Assembly: GCA_030737835.1 (NCBI GenBank)
Contig: CM060856.1
Location: 5,027,022 to 5,091,021, forward strand
DNA from: Acorus gramineus
Taxonomy: Eukaryota; Streptophyta; Magnoliopsida; Acorales; Acoraceae
DNA: 64,000 bases
Direction: 5' to 3'
Shown piece by piece: positions 22,661-34,559 of the stretch. Each line of letters starts with the position of its first letter. Positions within the stretch are counted from its first letter, which is position 1. The notes below the pieces were generated by a model. The model saw nothing but the letters and a program-made list of their open reading frames with translations. It was not told the origin of the DNA and did no database searches. A program made the translations under genes and the position numbers.

Positions 22661-23890
22661 GTTGTATGGGTTTTACATATATTCCTGTGGGTTTATTTAA
22701 ACTTGAGTTATTTGTTTTTTTTCAGATTTTAAGAGATGAGTTGTGTAGATTTGTTTTGGAATGCAAATGCTATTCTGATCCTTGTTCATGAAAAATAGGA
22801 TTGAATGGAGAAGCCATGTATGCTGCTTAGGCCCTGTTCATGAATCTTATATTGAATGGGTTTATTTTAGTTGCTTAGGCCCTGTTCATGAAAAATAATT
22901 TTTTTGGGACTGTTTTTGTAGGAAGCCATTTATGAAAACTCATAGTAATAAAGTTTTTAATAAGGCTTATGATTTGTGTTTAGTTGGTCCTGTCATAAAT
23001 GTAATCTTCCCCTAAGAATGCTCCATCTGTGGTTATTCTTAATGTCTCTAAGATTTGATATAATCGATACATAAAACACTTACTCTAGGCAATATGGTGA
23101 TGATGGTTTGGGAAGACAAGTTATAGAATTGTTCAAAACCCACAGAACAAGACACTCTTCTATGGGGCCAGCTCTTCCGACGTGGATATGGTAATGACTC
23201 ATTCATTAGAGCACTATAATATTATCTTTCCATATGAATTTAATTATGAGATCATATGATTTATTTTTTGCAGCGTATAACAACTGCGGTTCATATCTTG
23301 AATATCTCGAAAGGGAGATCACTCATCCATCAGCATAGAGGGGCATCCATCATGCGATTGACTTTATGCAAGATGGGGCACCCCTTCCTGATATAGCGGC
23401 GGAGAAATGAAGAGAATGAAGGACAAAACATCGACAAGATGGACATAACTGACTTACCTAAACGGTTCTGGAATTTTGATGTATTTTGATATGTGACCAA
23501 TGTATTTTGATAATTGACATAACCTGAATGGTTGTGAAATTTGAACATATATTTTGTTGTATAGTTACATGAATGGTTAGTTATGGAATGCTAACATTGT
23601 ATTTTGATGTGTTAAAAAAATATGTCATGACTGCCTATTCTTTGTGTTAAATGTGAAATATGTCATGTTTGGTTTCTGATTCTTGTAACACCGCCTGCTC
23701 TATGTGTTAGAATGTGTAATATGTCATGTTCTAATTGAAACTTCTAACACTACTTGGCCTGCACTTGTTTGATGTCAAATTGTTTTCTCTTAGTATAGAA
23801 CGACAGGTCTTCAAGCGACCCAACTTCCTCACTTACGCTGAGGGGTTTACGCTCTGGGAGGGTATACACGTCAACTGGTCTTTTGAATAC
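22660..23890. other. Intergenic with possible exon remains
   Basis: At about 23090-23180 and 23274-23420 there are two coding-like stretches separated by an intron-like gap ending in TTTTTTGCAG; they read GRQVIELFKTHRTRH and NNCGSYLEYLEREITH then IDFMQDGAPLPDIAA, with an in-frame stop between the last two. I do not recognise the family. They look like remains of a gene or of a captured fragment. The rest is AT-rich and has repeated 'GCCCTGTTCATGAA' words near 22830 and 22875. Confidence 0.35.
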
Positions 23891-23894
23891 TTGT

Positions 23895-24390
23895 CTTGAT
23901 CCCTCTAACCTTCACTCGCCATGAAACATGGCGACTCAACTTCAACACCGTCGCTAGAGAGCTTGTCGAACTAGGTGGGTATACATGCCAAATGGTTTGG
24001 CGAATCCATCACAGGTGTCTTGATCCCTTTGACCTTCACTTGGCACGATACCTGACAACCCAACTTCAACATCGTCGCTAGAGAGCTTGTCAAAATGGGT
24101 GGGTATACATGCCAAATTGTCTGGCGAATCCATCACTGATATCTTGATCCCTCTGATCTTCACTCGCCATGACACTTAGCGAACCAACTTCAACACCATT
24201 GCCAGAGAACTTGTCGAACTGGGTGGGTATACACGCCAAATGATCTGGTGAATCCATCAGTAATGTCTTGATCCCTCTGACCTTCACTCTCCATGACACC
24301 TGGCGATCCAACTTCAACACCGTCGCCAGAGAATTTGGTGTTCGGGAAGTGAACGTATGTCAATGAGTATTCAAGTATGGGGTGGGTAAG
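23895..24390. repeat. Minisatellite, 124-bp period, four units
   Basis: The motif CTTGATCCCT recurs at 23895, 24019, 24143 and 24267, exactly 124 bp apart, followed by CTTCACTCGCCATGA and CAACTTCAACACCGTCGC. Copies are about 85-90% alike by eye. Because 124 is not a multiple of three, the reading frame changes from unit to unit, and the open frames seen on both strands are unlikely to be coding. Confidence 0.85.
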
Positions 24391-24564
24391 GTTCATTTGT
24401 AGATAATTAGGGGGTGAAATGTACAAGGGGTGAGGACTGTTTAAGAGGGGTGGGGTAGGTCGGGGTGGCTTTCTTCTTTCTCATAGAACAATCAAAATTA
24501 CTTTTTGGTCACTGTAGTTGATGCGGGGATCTCAAGTTGGTGGGTGGGTATATCCGCCCCCAAT

Positions 24565-24790
24565 TCCCTATCTTAAAGATATAATGACTTTCAAGTGTCT
24601 TTTTGCTGAGCATAAGCTGGGTTTATGACTATTCCATAAAATAAAATAAAAATATTCAACTCACAAAGAAAAATACATGAACTCAATCTGAAGTGGTCAT
24701 CCGGAACCCAATCCGACCTTGAAATCATGGGTTCGGATTTAATATTGACAAAACAATTATACTATACTTAATTAGATAGGTTTATGTTGA
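24565..24790. repeat. Diverged copy of the 13.45-13.80 kb segment
   Basis: Shares AAAGAAAAATACATGAACTC, the CCGACCTTGAAA block and the following AACAATTATACTATACTTAA with 13446-13795. In both places a tRNA-Leu gene is close by, but on opposite sides of the repeat. Confidence 0.65.
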
Positions 24791-25108
24791 CTTGTTCCTA
24801 CTATTCCATATGTTTATCTTGGACGATTGGAAAAACATGTTAGAATGACTGAAAAATAAAACAAAAAACTAATTGAGGATAAGAATGATTGGAAAAAATT
24901 TAGAGAACTGAGAGAATGATCAGCCATACGGGGACAAAAACACTTTTTTTTTTTTTTTTAGAGAAGATGGGGATAGATGACCAGGGCAAAAAAAATGTTT
25001 CAATATGTTTTATTTTTATAACATGAACACTTGCAAAAGGGTTTTGACAAGATTATAACCAAATACATTAAGGCATCAATTTTATATGCTTTTAAATGCA
25101 GTGAGACT

Positions 25109-25148
25109 GTTGAGATGGCCGAGTTGGTCTAAGGCGCCAGATTAAGGT

Positions 25149-25181
<33 letters not shown>

Positions 25182-25189
25182 TCTCAACA
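25109..25189 (+). tRNA. tRNA-Leu(AAG), second copy
   Basis: Base-for-base identical to the gene at 13333-13413: same acceptor stem, anticodon AAG, variable arm and T-arm. A T-rich run follows at 25228-25235. Identity over the whole gene with different flanks suggests a duplication kept by selection or gene conversion. Confidence 0.95.
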
Positions 25190-25199
25190 ATCATGGGTT

Positions 25200-25820
25200 G
25201 TTGGTCGGGTGTAGTTATTCTCACAAATTTTTTTTATTTGGCCAAGAAATGCATTGCTCCCACGATCCCACCACCCTATCAATCTATCACTCAACACTAT
25301 CCTATAATTAATGAATCACCAATCCCACTATCCAACGCTCTCCACCACCCTGTCTTCAAGCATGGCTGGAGAACCTAATTTTTTTTTATTTTTTCCGTCG
25401 GAGAAAACCAAATGTTGCGACGGCACAAAGCAAGAAGAGTACACAACGTCAGTCAAGAGGCATAGGGGAGATGGGCGACAATTGAGATGTGAGGGACATG
25501 ATAGAAGGTGACGGCGCTGGCGGAGGTGCGCTTGCAATGGTGGTGGGAGGAGATGGAGGAGATGGGTTTGTGGGGGAGAAGGGGGGCAAGTGCCGCACTT
25601 GATGTGTTCGGAGACGTTGTCTGAGAGGTTGGAGGTGGAGAAGAGTCGTCGCAGAGGGAGCAGCGGAGCTTCAGTACCTTGGGGATGGCAGTGTCAAAGT
25701 TGTGAACTTGTGATGGGCAGGAAAAAAAGAAGGAGCAACGGCGTATTTGAAGGACTGAAGAGAGTGTAGGAGGGAAGAGAGAAAGCAAAATGGGAAGAGA
25801 GAGATGATTTGTGTGAGATA
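25200..25820. other. Intergenic, degraded coding-like sequence
   Basis: The stretch 25490-25790 is GC-rich relative to its surroundings and open on the minus strand in more than one frame; one frame has LSDNVSEHIKCGTCPP. No known domain is recognisable and there is no complete gene model. It may be a decayed gene or repeat. Confidence 0.3.
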
Positions 25821-25824
25821 ATTT

Positions 25825-26396
25825 AGGGGTGCAACTTTGGTAGGTTAAAACAGAATCCGAACATATTTAAACTGATTTTTGTTTTGGATTGGATCAATAG
25901 ATTTTTGGTTTGGTTTGAGTATGAATTGAAAAATTAATTAACCAATATACTTTTAGTTGGATTTGAATTTACTTAAAAAAAATCAAATTAACCGAACAGA
26001 ATTAAATTTAAATTACATGATTATTCATAATTAATATGATTTACACCATTCTTTTTATATTAAAAACTATATTGTTGTTATCCTATTAATATTCATAAAA
26101 AATAAATACAAATTTATACCATTAATCATAGTTTTTTGATATTTTTTTTAAAGTTGTAATCAACCCCTTAAAAAACTCTAACCAATCCAAATTGGTAGAA
26201 AGAAAAAAAAATAGATATATATATATATATGTTTATCTTTAACTGTTCGGTTGGTTCGATTTAGTTCGAGTTCACCAAACAATGTTCGATTCAGTTTAGT
26301 TTTGAGTTTTCGGTTCGATTTTCAGTTTACATGTGATTATAGTTTGGTTCAACGTGGGTTTGCAAAAAACTGAATTAAACCGACCGAACTGCACCC
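25825..26396. mobile_element. TIR element rich in CGGTT words
   Basis: About 570 bp bounded by AGGGGTGCAACTTTGG and, inverted, GGGTGCAGTTCGGTCGG. The interior is AT-rich with TTCGGTT/AACCGA words, a common form of non-autonomous plant element. No matched target duplication is visible. Confidence 0.5.
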
Positions 26397-26399
26397 AAA

Positions 26400-27900
26400 G
26401 AAAGAGATGGTGGGTGGTGAGTTTGGTGTTTCAGTAAAGATGTATTTATAGCTTGGTGGGATTGACAAAACAACTAAATTGCATGTGGTGACTTGAATAA
26501 GATCGTGGACCAAATAACAGGGATGGCGGGAATAACCGCACCTTTGTTTCATTTTAAAAAAAAACGATCCCTTGAAGATACGACGACTCAATCTATGAGA
26601 CCTTTTCACGAAATAAAATATTCTTGACACATTAATTGACAAAATTAATTTTCCTTTCTATCCCCCTGCCTTCACCGCCCACCAACTTCCAACCGGCCTC
26701 CCTCTTTGCCCCACCTGTATAAAAAAAAATTAAATCTCTTCGAATACCTGAGTGTTGAAAATTGGCAAGTGCTTCTTGGGACTGATAACATGTTATAAAG
26801 TAACTAAAATACAGAAATAAAATAAGAATGAATAAAGTGAAAAAGATAGACAGAATGCGAAGACTTTTTATTCTCAAATTGTTGGTATCCATTACATTAC
26901 AGATTCCCTAGGCTTCAAGAGAGAAAGATAGGAAAATAATATGTCTGAGTCATATCTGTAGCCCCGTCCATATCCCTCATCACTTTTCTTTTTTAAAAAA
27001 TTATATGTTCTAAGTACATTTTTTTTTTTTTTTAGTTTTTTAGAATCGGTAGACTAAAGCCATCTCGATTGTATTAATCAATAAACTTTAGACTGATGGG
27101 GCTACATAGCAATTAAGTATATTTTGTTATAAGTAAAGTATACATTAAGATAAAAAATAGTATATATTTTTATAAAAATAAAAAAATATAATTTTTATAT
27201 AGTATATTGCATAGTGTATGATACACTATTATAATGTATAAATGGTTGGGGGCCTCTTTTGCACTGCGGGCAGGTTGGGGTTTCTAGAGTTAAGATGAAA
27301 ACTCGAAAGGCAGTCATGATGAAAACTCAAAAGGGTATAAAAAGGTCCTGAAGTGATGGTAAATATAAAAATAGAAAGAGGTGATCGGATAGTTACATAA
27401 CAATAAATTCAGCATCCATTATAATCTACACTTATTTTTATTTTTTTTAAATCATATACTTTTTAAATGAAGTGCATATTTTTATATAAAATAAAATATA
27501 TACTGAGATGCATTAATCTTTTTTTTTTAAAATTTAAAAATTGATAAATTTGTTTATGTCATATAATATGATATAACTTCATACATTATGATACTATAAT
27601 ATATACTACATTATTATAATATATGAGATTATAAAATAAATTGAGTGTATCAACACTCACCATATTAAGATCATGCACAAAATATAGGTCCATACAGCTT
27701 TTTCTAAAAATAAAAAAATAAAAAAAAGGGTCATAGAAAAGCACTTTTCTTTATTTTTTTTGATAGAGAGGTCCACTAGAACAATTACAACTGATGGGTC
27801 TCATAGGGCGATGATTACAAACTTAATAGCCCCAAAGGACTACAAGTACTTTCATACACAACCTAAACTAGGCCTAGACCCATGAACAAACTCAACTGGA
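26400..27900. other. Intergenic, no gene seen
   Basis: AT-rich DNA with several poly-A/T runs. Open frames at 26349-26642 and 26632-26892 (minus) show no family motif. Confidence 0.5.
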
Positions 27901-27904
27901 CTTA

Positions 27905-28114
27905 GGGTGCGTTTGGTTGCGTGATTGTGATTGCAGGAAGCTGCATTTACAATCGTGCAACCAAACAGTTTTACTGTAGGAGCTTCCTGCACACAGATTT
28001 CAGGCAAATAGTATCCAAAAACTGTGATTTCAGAAAGCTGAAAAAGTGAACTTGCTGCAGAATCAGTTTTGCAATCGCAGAATCAATTTTACAATCGCGC
28101 AACTAAACCTATCC
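27905..28114. mobile_element. Tourist-type MITE (PIF/Harbinger) with TTA TSD
   Basis: 210 bp. The left end GGGTGCGTTTGGTTGCG pairs with the right end CGCAACTAAACCTATCC, and a TTA trinucleotide flanks both sides (27902-27904, 28115-28117), as expected for Tourist MITEs. Inside, AATCGCAG/CTGCAG words form further inverted pairs. It lies about 540 bp upstream of the DOG1-like gene. Confidence 0.8.
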
Positions 28115-28651
28115 TTAATCACATTTTTTTTTTTTTTTTTTTGTTTAAAAACAAGAATTGATCGTGTGCCTCCTCCATAGGAGGGAGGGTGTCCCTTTCC
28201 CAGGTCAGCTACAGGTCGCGGTACTTTAAACACAGGATGTTAATACACCGAACCAATTCTATAGATGCCTCGTCATAATGGAAAATGATGATACGTCCAT
28301 ATTCCATTATTGAAGCGTGTATCAGCGGGTTATATAATTGATGGTTTTACGGGGCGGTGGAGACATATACACCCCATATTCTTTATAAACACAAATTATA
28401 ATTATAAATCAAAACGTGCATTGGGTGGCGATAACAAGAACAAACGAGAACAATCATGTATCTTCCCACTTCCTCGTCAGTCGTCACCCACCACATATTT
28501 ATATCCCCACCCACCCCGAAAACCCGCGTACCGCCTCTTTAAACTCCTCCGACGCGAGTCATCAAAACAAAACCTTAAATAATCGAAGATAATCATAAAA
28601 ACAAATAAAAGTAAACAAAACATCTCCCCTGCTCACCTGCTTGCATATTTA

Positions 28652-29579
28652 ATGGCCTATATAAACCCTTTCACATCCAACTCAATCATGTCCTTCAATT
28701 CCAACAACAACAACAACAACAAAATGTCATTCGAGTCATTCTTCCAAGGCTGGCTGGTCCGGCAGGAAGAGCTCCTCGACGAGCTCCTCTCCGCACCCAG
28801 AGAAGGAGAAGAACCCAAACTGCGCGAGCTGATCGAGAAGGCCCTGACACTCTACGGCGCGTACTACAGGGAGAAGTCACTGATGGCCTCGCGCGACGTC
28901 CTCCTCGTCTTCTCCCCGAGGTGGTTCACCTCCTGCGAGCGCACCTTCTTGTGGATCGCCGGGTGGAAGCCCGGCATGGCCTTCCGCCTCGTCAGGTCCA
29001 ACGTCGAGGGGCTCACCGACGAACAGTCGGAGGTGATTGAGCGGTTGAGGGAGGGGACTGCGGCAAGGGAGGAGGAGCTGGCGGCGGAGATGACGATGGT
29101 GCAGGAGGCGAGCGTGTTGGGAATCAACCTAGGGCCGAGGTACAAGCATTAAAATTTCATCATGTGTTTTTAGTATTATGATATACAACTGACCATAACT
29201 GTTTTATTTATAAGGTGGGGAGAGGAATCAATCATGTCCTTTAATATTATATAATCCCTGTAAGTGATAACCCATTTTAAAATTCAAAAATGGATTATAC
29301 GTGGGTCACTTAAAGATATATTCCGACAGGAGGTGGAGGAGGAACGGTTTTGCTCTTCAGGATGGGGAGGTGGTGGAGACTGCAGCGGAGGCGATGGAGG
29401 TGGTGACGGGGAGGATGGAGAGTCTGCTGAGTTTGGCGGACTCGCTGCGGAAGACGACGGTGATGGATTTGATTGGGGTGTTGGAGCCATTACAGGCCGT
29501 TGATTTACTTGCGGCGGCTACACAACTCCACCTTCTTCTCCGCCGGTGGGGGTTGCAGAGGGAGTCCAGGACGGCTTAA
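28652..29579 (+). CDS. DOG1-domain protein, two exons
   Basis: Exon 1 is 28652-29139 and exon 2 is 29330-29579; the intron has donor GTACAAG and acceptor TTCCGACAG and joins in phase (245 aa with the first ATG). The DOG1 domain is clear: FESFFQGWLVRQEELLDELL near the N-terminus, YYREKSLMASRDVLL, FSPRWFTSCERTFLWIAGWK, FRLV, LTDEQSEVIERLR, and in exon 2 LRKTTVMDLIGVLEPLQAVD followed by LLAAATQLHLLLRRWG. This family (Arabidopsis DOG1 and DOG1-like proteins; also the C-terminal part of TGA bZIP factors) acts in seed dormancy and other developmental pathways; the exact role here cannot be told. The CDS is GC-rich. A TATATAAA lies inside the reading frame at 28658, so the true start may be the ATG at 28724 (MSFESFF), preceded by a CAA-repeat leader. 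Confidence 0.9.
28658..28665 (+). promoter_or_regulatory. Candidate TATA box of the DOG1-like gene
   Basis: TATATAAA, in the context CCTATATAAACC. It would place transcription start near 28690, giving a short leader containing (CAA)n just before the ATG at 28724. This competes with the longer reading frame that starts at 28652. Confidence 0.45.
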
Positions 29580-29596
29580 GAGTTTTTAAATGGAGT

Positions 29597-29602
29597 CCCT
29601 CT

Positions 29603-29633
<31 letters not shown>
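29597..29633. repeat. (CT)n microsatellite
   Basis: CTCTCT tract just after the DOG1-like stop codon, probably within its 3' untranslated region. Confidence 0.9.
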
Positions 29634-29639
29634 GTGTGT

Positions 29640-31180
29640 GTGATTTCAATGGGCATGTTATAGTTATGCTAATGAGTTTGTATTTCTCTGTTATTTGTGG
29701 GCCTTGATGCTATGCAAATACACAAGAGCAGAGTCCTCTGAGTTTTGGTGTTGGTAGAATATAGAACACATTTTGTCCATCTTTTTATAGCTGTAACACT
29801 TATCTTTTTTATGGTATCAAAAATAGAATAAAAATACATACAACGAGATATATTATTTTTTTGAAGAAATACATAGTGCATTTGGACTGAAAACATGGTT
29901 GTGAGTCCACATTTTCCGAAGGGTACTAATCAATTTGATGATGCAAGTCCATGGATTCGAATGGGCTGGTCTAAGAGTTATGAAAGATCCATGTTATCCC
30001 CCAAAATTCAGAGTTTCAGATGTGCTTATGGATAACAAATGAATACCCTTAAATCCTTAATCACAGGGATTCATATACTGCTCACTGTTAGTGCATGTTC
30101 TGTCACATGGAGGTGGGAAAACAAACTTGGCTGTGTTTTTTTGTATGTCGCTGAATGAGTGCTATAGATTGCTGGAATGTCTACTACCCCCAACCAACTT
30201 TCCAATCCCACACACCAAAATATGTTTTTGGTTGGTGAGGTTGGGAGAGGGTAGGGGTACTACAGGGTGCTATAGATTTTCAATCCGAATTGGACCAACC
30301 CGATCCAACCCAAATTTCTAACATGATGTGCAAATTAAATAAATCAACCCGACCCAACCCGCAAGATTAATTAGATTTACCTAAAATTTAGACTACCCAG
30401 ATTAGAAGCTACAGAATGAACGACCATGATTTTTTTTTTAACTATTAGATTACGGATTCGGGTTGGATCAGGTTGTGAGTGAGACCAATCCGAACCCAAC
30501 CCAATTTGTGAGTCAACCCGAATTGGCCAACCTGAACCCGAATTAGCCAACCCAACCCATGTAAAAATCGGATTCAACCAGTCGAGTTCAGGTTCAACCA
30601 GACCCAAGTTACAGCCCTAGGTTGGTGGCAGGCAGAGTTAGGTGGCAAAGGGAGGGGGGAGAGAGAAAAAGAGAGGAAGATGGGAGGTTTTCCATTAACT
30701 GATGGATACCTATACATCAGTATCAAATTATCAACCAAACCTGCTAGTGCTAATCTGTTATCCTTCTGATCAAAGATTGCCAAAGTCTGGCACAATAGGC
30801 ACAAAGTAACAAAGACATGGGAATACAGAGATCATATAAACAGGTTATTATATTGCTCCAGCAGTGACATGAAAACTAAAGATCTGGAACTTCTGTAACA
30901 TTTGAGGATGTATAAGATAGGGCGCAGAGAAGACTGGCAAGATTAAAGGGTAACAACAGAATACTAGCATTATATTGCTCCATCCAAGTCTCCCTACTCT
31001 AGGGCTTTTCCAACTATGCACCTAGTATATGAATAACTCTCTTCAAATAATGTCCCACGTCCGAATGCACAAGAAAAATGAGAGCCTAATTTTATGTCTG
31101 GGTCATGAATAGAAGGCCAAGATTTATATGTTAATGGTTTTAGCCAAAAACAAATGAGGGAATCTAACACAAAATAGTAT
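29640..31180. other. Intergenic, with a CCCGA-rich repeat
   Basis: No gene seen. 30255-30625 is rich in CAACCCGA/TCGGGTTG words with inverted-looking ends (CAGGGTGCTATAGATTTTC and, at the other end, AGTTACAGCCCTAGG), a probable small non-autonomous DNA element. Confidence 0.45.
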
Positions 31181-31555
31181 GCCAAAAAAAATGCAACCAA
31201 ATACGCACAGAGACATTTGGAATATAATGGAAATTTGACAAGAAATCAATGAAACAGTATTGAGAAGCTACCAAAATTTCATATTACTTTTAATTGGTAG
31301 AAAACAACTCCAGCCAAAATCATCATGCATACAACAGCCTCAACAATCAGTTTGCAAAGCAAAGGCCAAAAAATGCAACCAAATACGCAGAGACATTTGG
31401 AATATAATGGAAATTTGACAAGAAATAATGACTAGTATAACAGTGTTGAGAAGATACCAAAATTTCATATTCCTTTTGGTTGGTAGAAAACAACTCCAGT
31501 CAAAATCATCATGCGTACAACAGCCTCAACAATCTGTTTGCGTAGCAAAACATTT
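31181..31555. repeat. 183-bp direct duplication
   Basis: Copies 31181-31363 and 31364-31550 share ACATTTGGAATATAATGGAA and ACAACTCCAG[C/T]CAAAATC. It lies just beyond the stop codon of the FKBP53-like gene (minus strand), so it is probably in or next to its 3' untranslated region. Confidence 0.8.
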
Positions 31556-31583
31556 GAAACCACTCAACAAGACCACAAGGTAC

Positions 31584-34259
31584 TCATTGGACATCAACCA
31601 ACTCAACATCAAACAAAAGCCAGGAGTTCCCTGGTATTCTTCCCATTGATTTGCTTCCGTATCTACAACACGTAAAGCGATTTTTATAAGGGTTCACAGA
31701 GAAAAATATGTTATCCTTAAGAACTACAAAATAATAACAGAAGATCAATTGAATAGAATACCCCATAGATGGTGGAATGGTAAGTCTTCTTTTGTCACCA
31801 ATGCGCATGCCTACATTAAAGATTGTTAAATATCAAGTTGATGGCACAATTTTTGTGGTTAATAAGGTACTGAAATATTTATAACTTTGTGGGCCTTAGG
31901 ACATACCAGTAACACCAACATCCCATCCCTTTATAACCTGTCCAACACCTGTGTTGATAAACAATACAACATGCTTTATCAACCCCACTAACTAGCAGCT
32001 AAAACTACAACTATATCAGGTAATTTATCACATACCCAGACGGAATTTAAAAGGTCTCTGGCCAATATTTGAGTCAAATATTTTTCCATTCTGCAACTTT
32101 CCAATGTAGAATACAGAAACCTGGAACGCAAAAATGGTTACTTCTAATTCTAGTAAATTTAACCACAAGCATTCTTCGTTTTGGAGAAATGGAAAAAGAA
32201 GCAGGTAACAGAAGAAAATGGCACTGTGCAAATTTTCAGGAATTGATCAAATACCAGTATCTGCACCTTTAATGACATTAACCTTGACACCAGGCCTCAA
32301 CAATCATTTGCTGGAAAAAATTACCTTAGATCCAGAAGATGCTCTTTTTCCATTAGGTCGTCCCATTAATAAGTCCTCAGTAACCATTCCATTCGAGAAT
32401 GTCCTTGCTTTTGAACGCACTTTGGATTTCTCCATCTCAGTCTCCTTGACAGATCCTATCTCCTTATCTACCTTTACCACATCAGACTCTTTGGTTTCTG
32501 TATTGGAACCATCCTTAGATGCTTTACCCTTCTTATTTTTCTTCTTTTTTCTTTTCTGTTGAATTTCATCGGTGATAGTATCAGCAGTCCTGCACAAATT
32601 GAGCAAAATCAAAGAATTTCTATCAAGTAACAAACAGTAAACATTAGAAGGAACATATGATTAAACAAAGAACAGAGATGCCTCACTTGTCATCAGGTAC
32701 ATCTTGAGAATCAACCAACTGAGGAGCTTTGGCAGTAGGCTCCTCCTCCTCGTTCTTTAGCTTCTCACTGAGTTGACAGCAAACACATCAAGAAACAACA
32801 GATATCTAAGGAAACATCAAAACATCCCATATTGATATAACATATGCATCATAGAGAACCATTGAAGAGGGAAAAGAAAATCATAACATAAAGGAAGAGC
32901 AAGATCACTCACTCTTTTTCTTTCAAATCCCCTCCCGGTAAGTTTGCATCAGCAACATGAGTCCCAACCTCTGCAGGTTTATCTCCAATGGCATCAGTAC
33001 TCCCAGACGATCTCTCCTTCGTAGCTTTTTCCTTCTTCTTTTTCATGTTACCTTTTTTTCCAAGTTCAGCATCCCTACTCGAAATAATAATTAAAAAAAC
33101 AGCATATATGTTTTACCCATGCATCCTACACAAGAAGGAAACAAAATCCTAACATCTGTAAATGTCTCACCTCCCATCATCACATTCCATATCATCAGTC
33201 TTCCTCTTCTTCATTCCCTTCTTTAGCGCTTCATCAACTGACTTCTGCTCAATTTTGTTTATCAAAGATGAAGAAATTGGGAAACCATCTTCATCTTCGC
33301 TTTCAATACCTTCAGTCTCATTGTTTCCTTTTACAACAATTTGACGTTGGGAGTCATCTACACCATTGTCAGAGTCCTTTTTAATCTTCTTCTTCTGAAG
33401 ATTCTTCTTGTCTTTTCCATTCACCAGTTTCTCATCATCTAAAATCTCCTCAATCACAACTTTAAAAAGAAAAGAAACAGAACATCAAACAATTTGCAGT
33501 GATACCATGTTCAAGTATATGTTTCACAGAGACAGGACTCAGGAGTATGATTTCATAAAACTCTGCATAACTTGAGACCAATATAGATATAGTGATCCCA
33601 TTTTCAAATATATGCTTCACAGAGACAGGATAATGATTTCATACAACTCTGCATAATTTGAGACAAATATAGATATAATGATATAAAATGGAAGATTAGC
33701 CACTCAAGAAAACAAATAAATCAAAAATCGATCAAACAATTCTCACCTCCGCTGTTAGGTCGACGTGGTGAAGCAGAGAACATTTCAAGGTCTTCATCAT
33801 CTTCACTGTCATCATGACTGAATGCAATATCAAATTCATCACTCTCGTCGTCATAGCTGGAAGCATCCGACTCCGTCCCGGTCCCCTCCTCACCATCAGA
33901 TTCACTTCAAAAGCAGTCAAAACAAAAACAATTGAAACCCCAGAAAAACAAACACACACAAAAATAAAAACCAAAACAAAAACCAGCAAAGCAAGAGAGA
34001 TACAATTCATCGCCGTGCCCGCACGGGTGGTGTCCGGAGTCAACGAAATGACCGACGAGGTGGACGCTGCCGTGGCCTGCGACGGAGAAGACAACATCAT
34101 CACCTTCTTCGAACTCGACCTCCATCTTCTGCAAGAGCTTCTCGGAGGACAAATGGCAAAGGATCACCGGGTTCATGTCGCCGACCTTGCATTCGAGCGT
34201 ACACTGCGATTTCGGAGAAGAGCCACCACGTTTTCCCAACGCAGCCTACAAAGAAATCG

Positions 34260-34303
<44 letters not shown>

Positions 34304-34547
34304 AGATCGTAACGAAACCCTAACGATTGGGGATTCTGAAAGACGGACCTGAGTGATGCGAAGCCTCCCGCGGGGGTCGTCGGGGGAGTGAGTGTACGGG
34401 CTTCCGGGTTTCACTATCGCCGCTGGAGAAATTGAAGAACAGACGGAAAGATTACGGTGAGAATCCATTGAATCCGATCAAGATTTTAGAATGAAAGAAG
34501 ACGATCAAGATTGCTGAGGAGGAAGAGAACTTACCCCAGAAGGCCAT
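31584..34547 (-). CDS. FKBP53-like: FKBP53-type nucleoplasmin-fold histone chaperone/prolyl isomerase, 12 exons
   Basis: Exons (minus strand): 34547-34535, 34413-34349, 34245-34004, 33904-33747, 33459-33171, 33074-32913, 32767-32687, 32589-32325, 32120-32036, 31948-31907, 31810-31762, 31662-31584. All introns are GT-AG and the joined frame is 509 aa. Residues 1-106 are a nucleoplasmin-like core (MAFW, SPDDPRGRLRITQAALGKRG, CHLSSEKLLQKMEVEFEEGD, HLVGHFVD). Then come an acidic stretch (YDDESDEFD, DDSEDDEDLE) and alternating acidic and Lys-rich nuclear segments (KKKKEKATKE, KRKKKKNKKG). From about 405 is an FKBP domain with the rotamase pocket residues visible: FYIGKL, FDSN, VIKGWDVGV, PPSMGYG, LLFDVELVDV at the C-terminus. 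Arabidopsis FKBP53 is slightly shorter (about 477 aa), nucleolar, binds histones and represses rDNA. The gene looks complete and functional. Confidence 0.93.
34265..34299. repeat. (GA)n microsatellite in FKBP53-like intron 2
   Basis: Pure GA tract (CT when read in the direction of the gene), just upstream of the intron 2 acceptor, so it may double as the polypyrimidine tract. Confidence 0.9.
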
Positions 34548-34559
34548 TTGAGAAGGTTT

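Noticed and set aside
23896..24426. Frames through the 124-bp repeats as a repeat protein
   Set aside because: The period is not a multiple of three and frames do not continue from one unit to the next.
33732..34468. Several 110-150 codon frames on both strands
   Set aside because: They are extensions of FKBP53-like exons 2-4 into introns, or antisense shadows.
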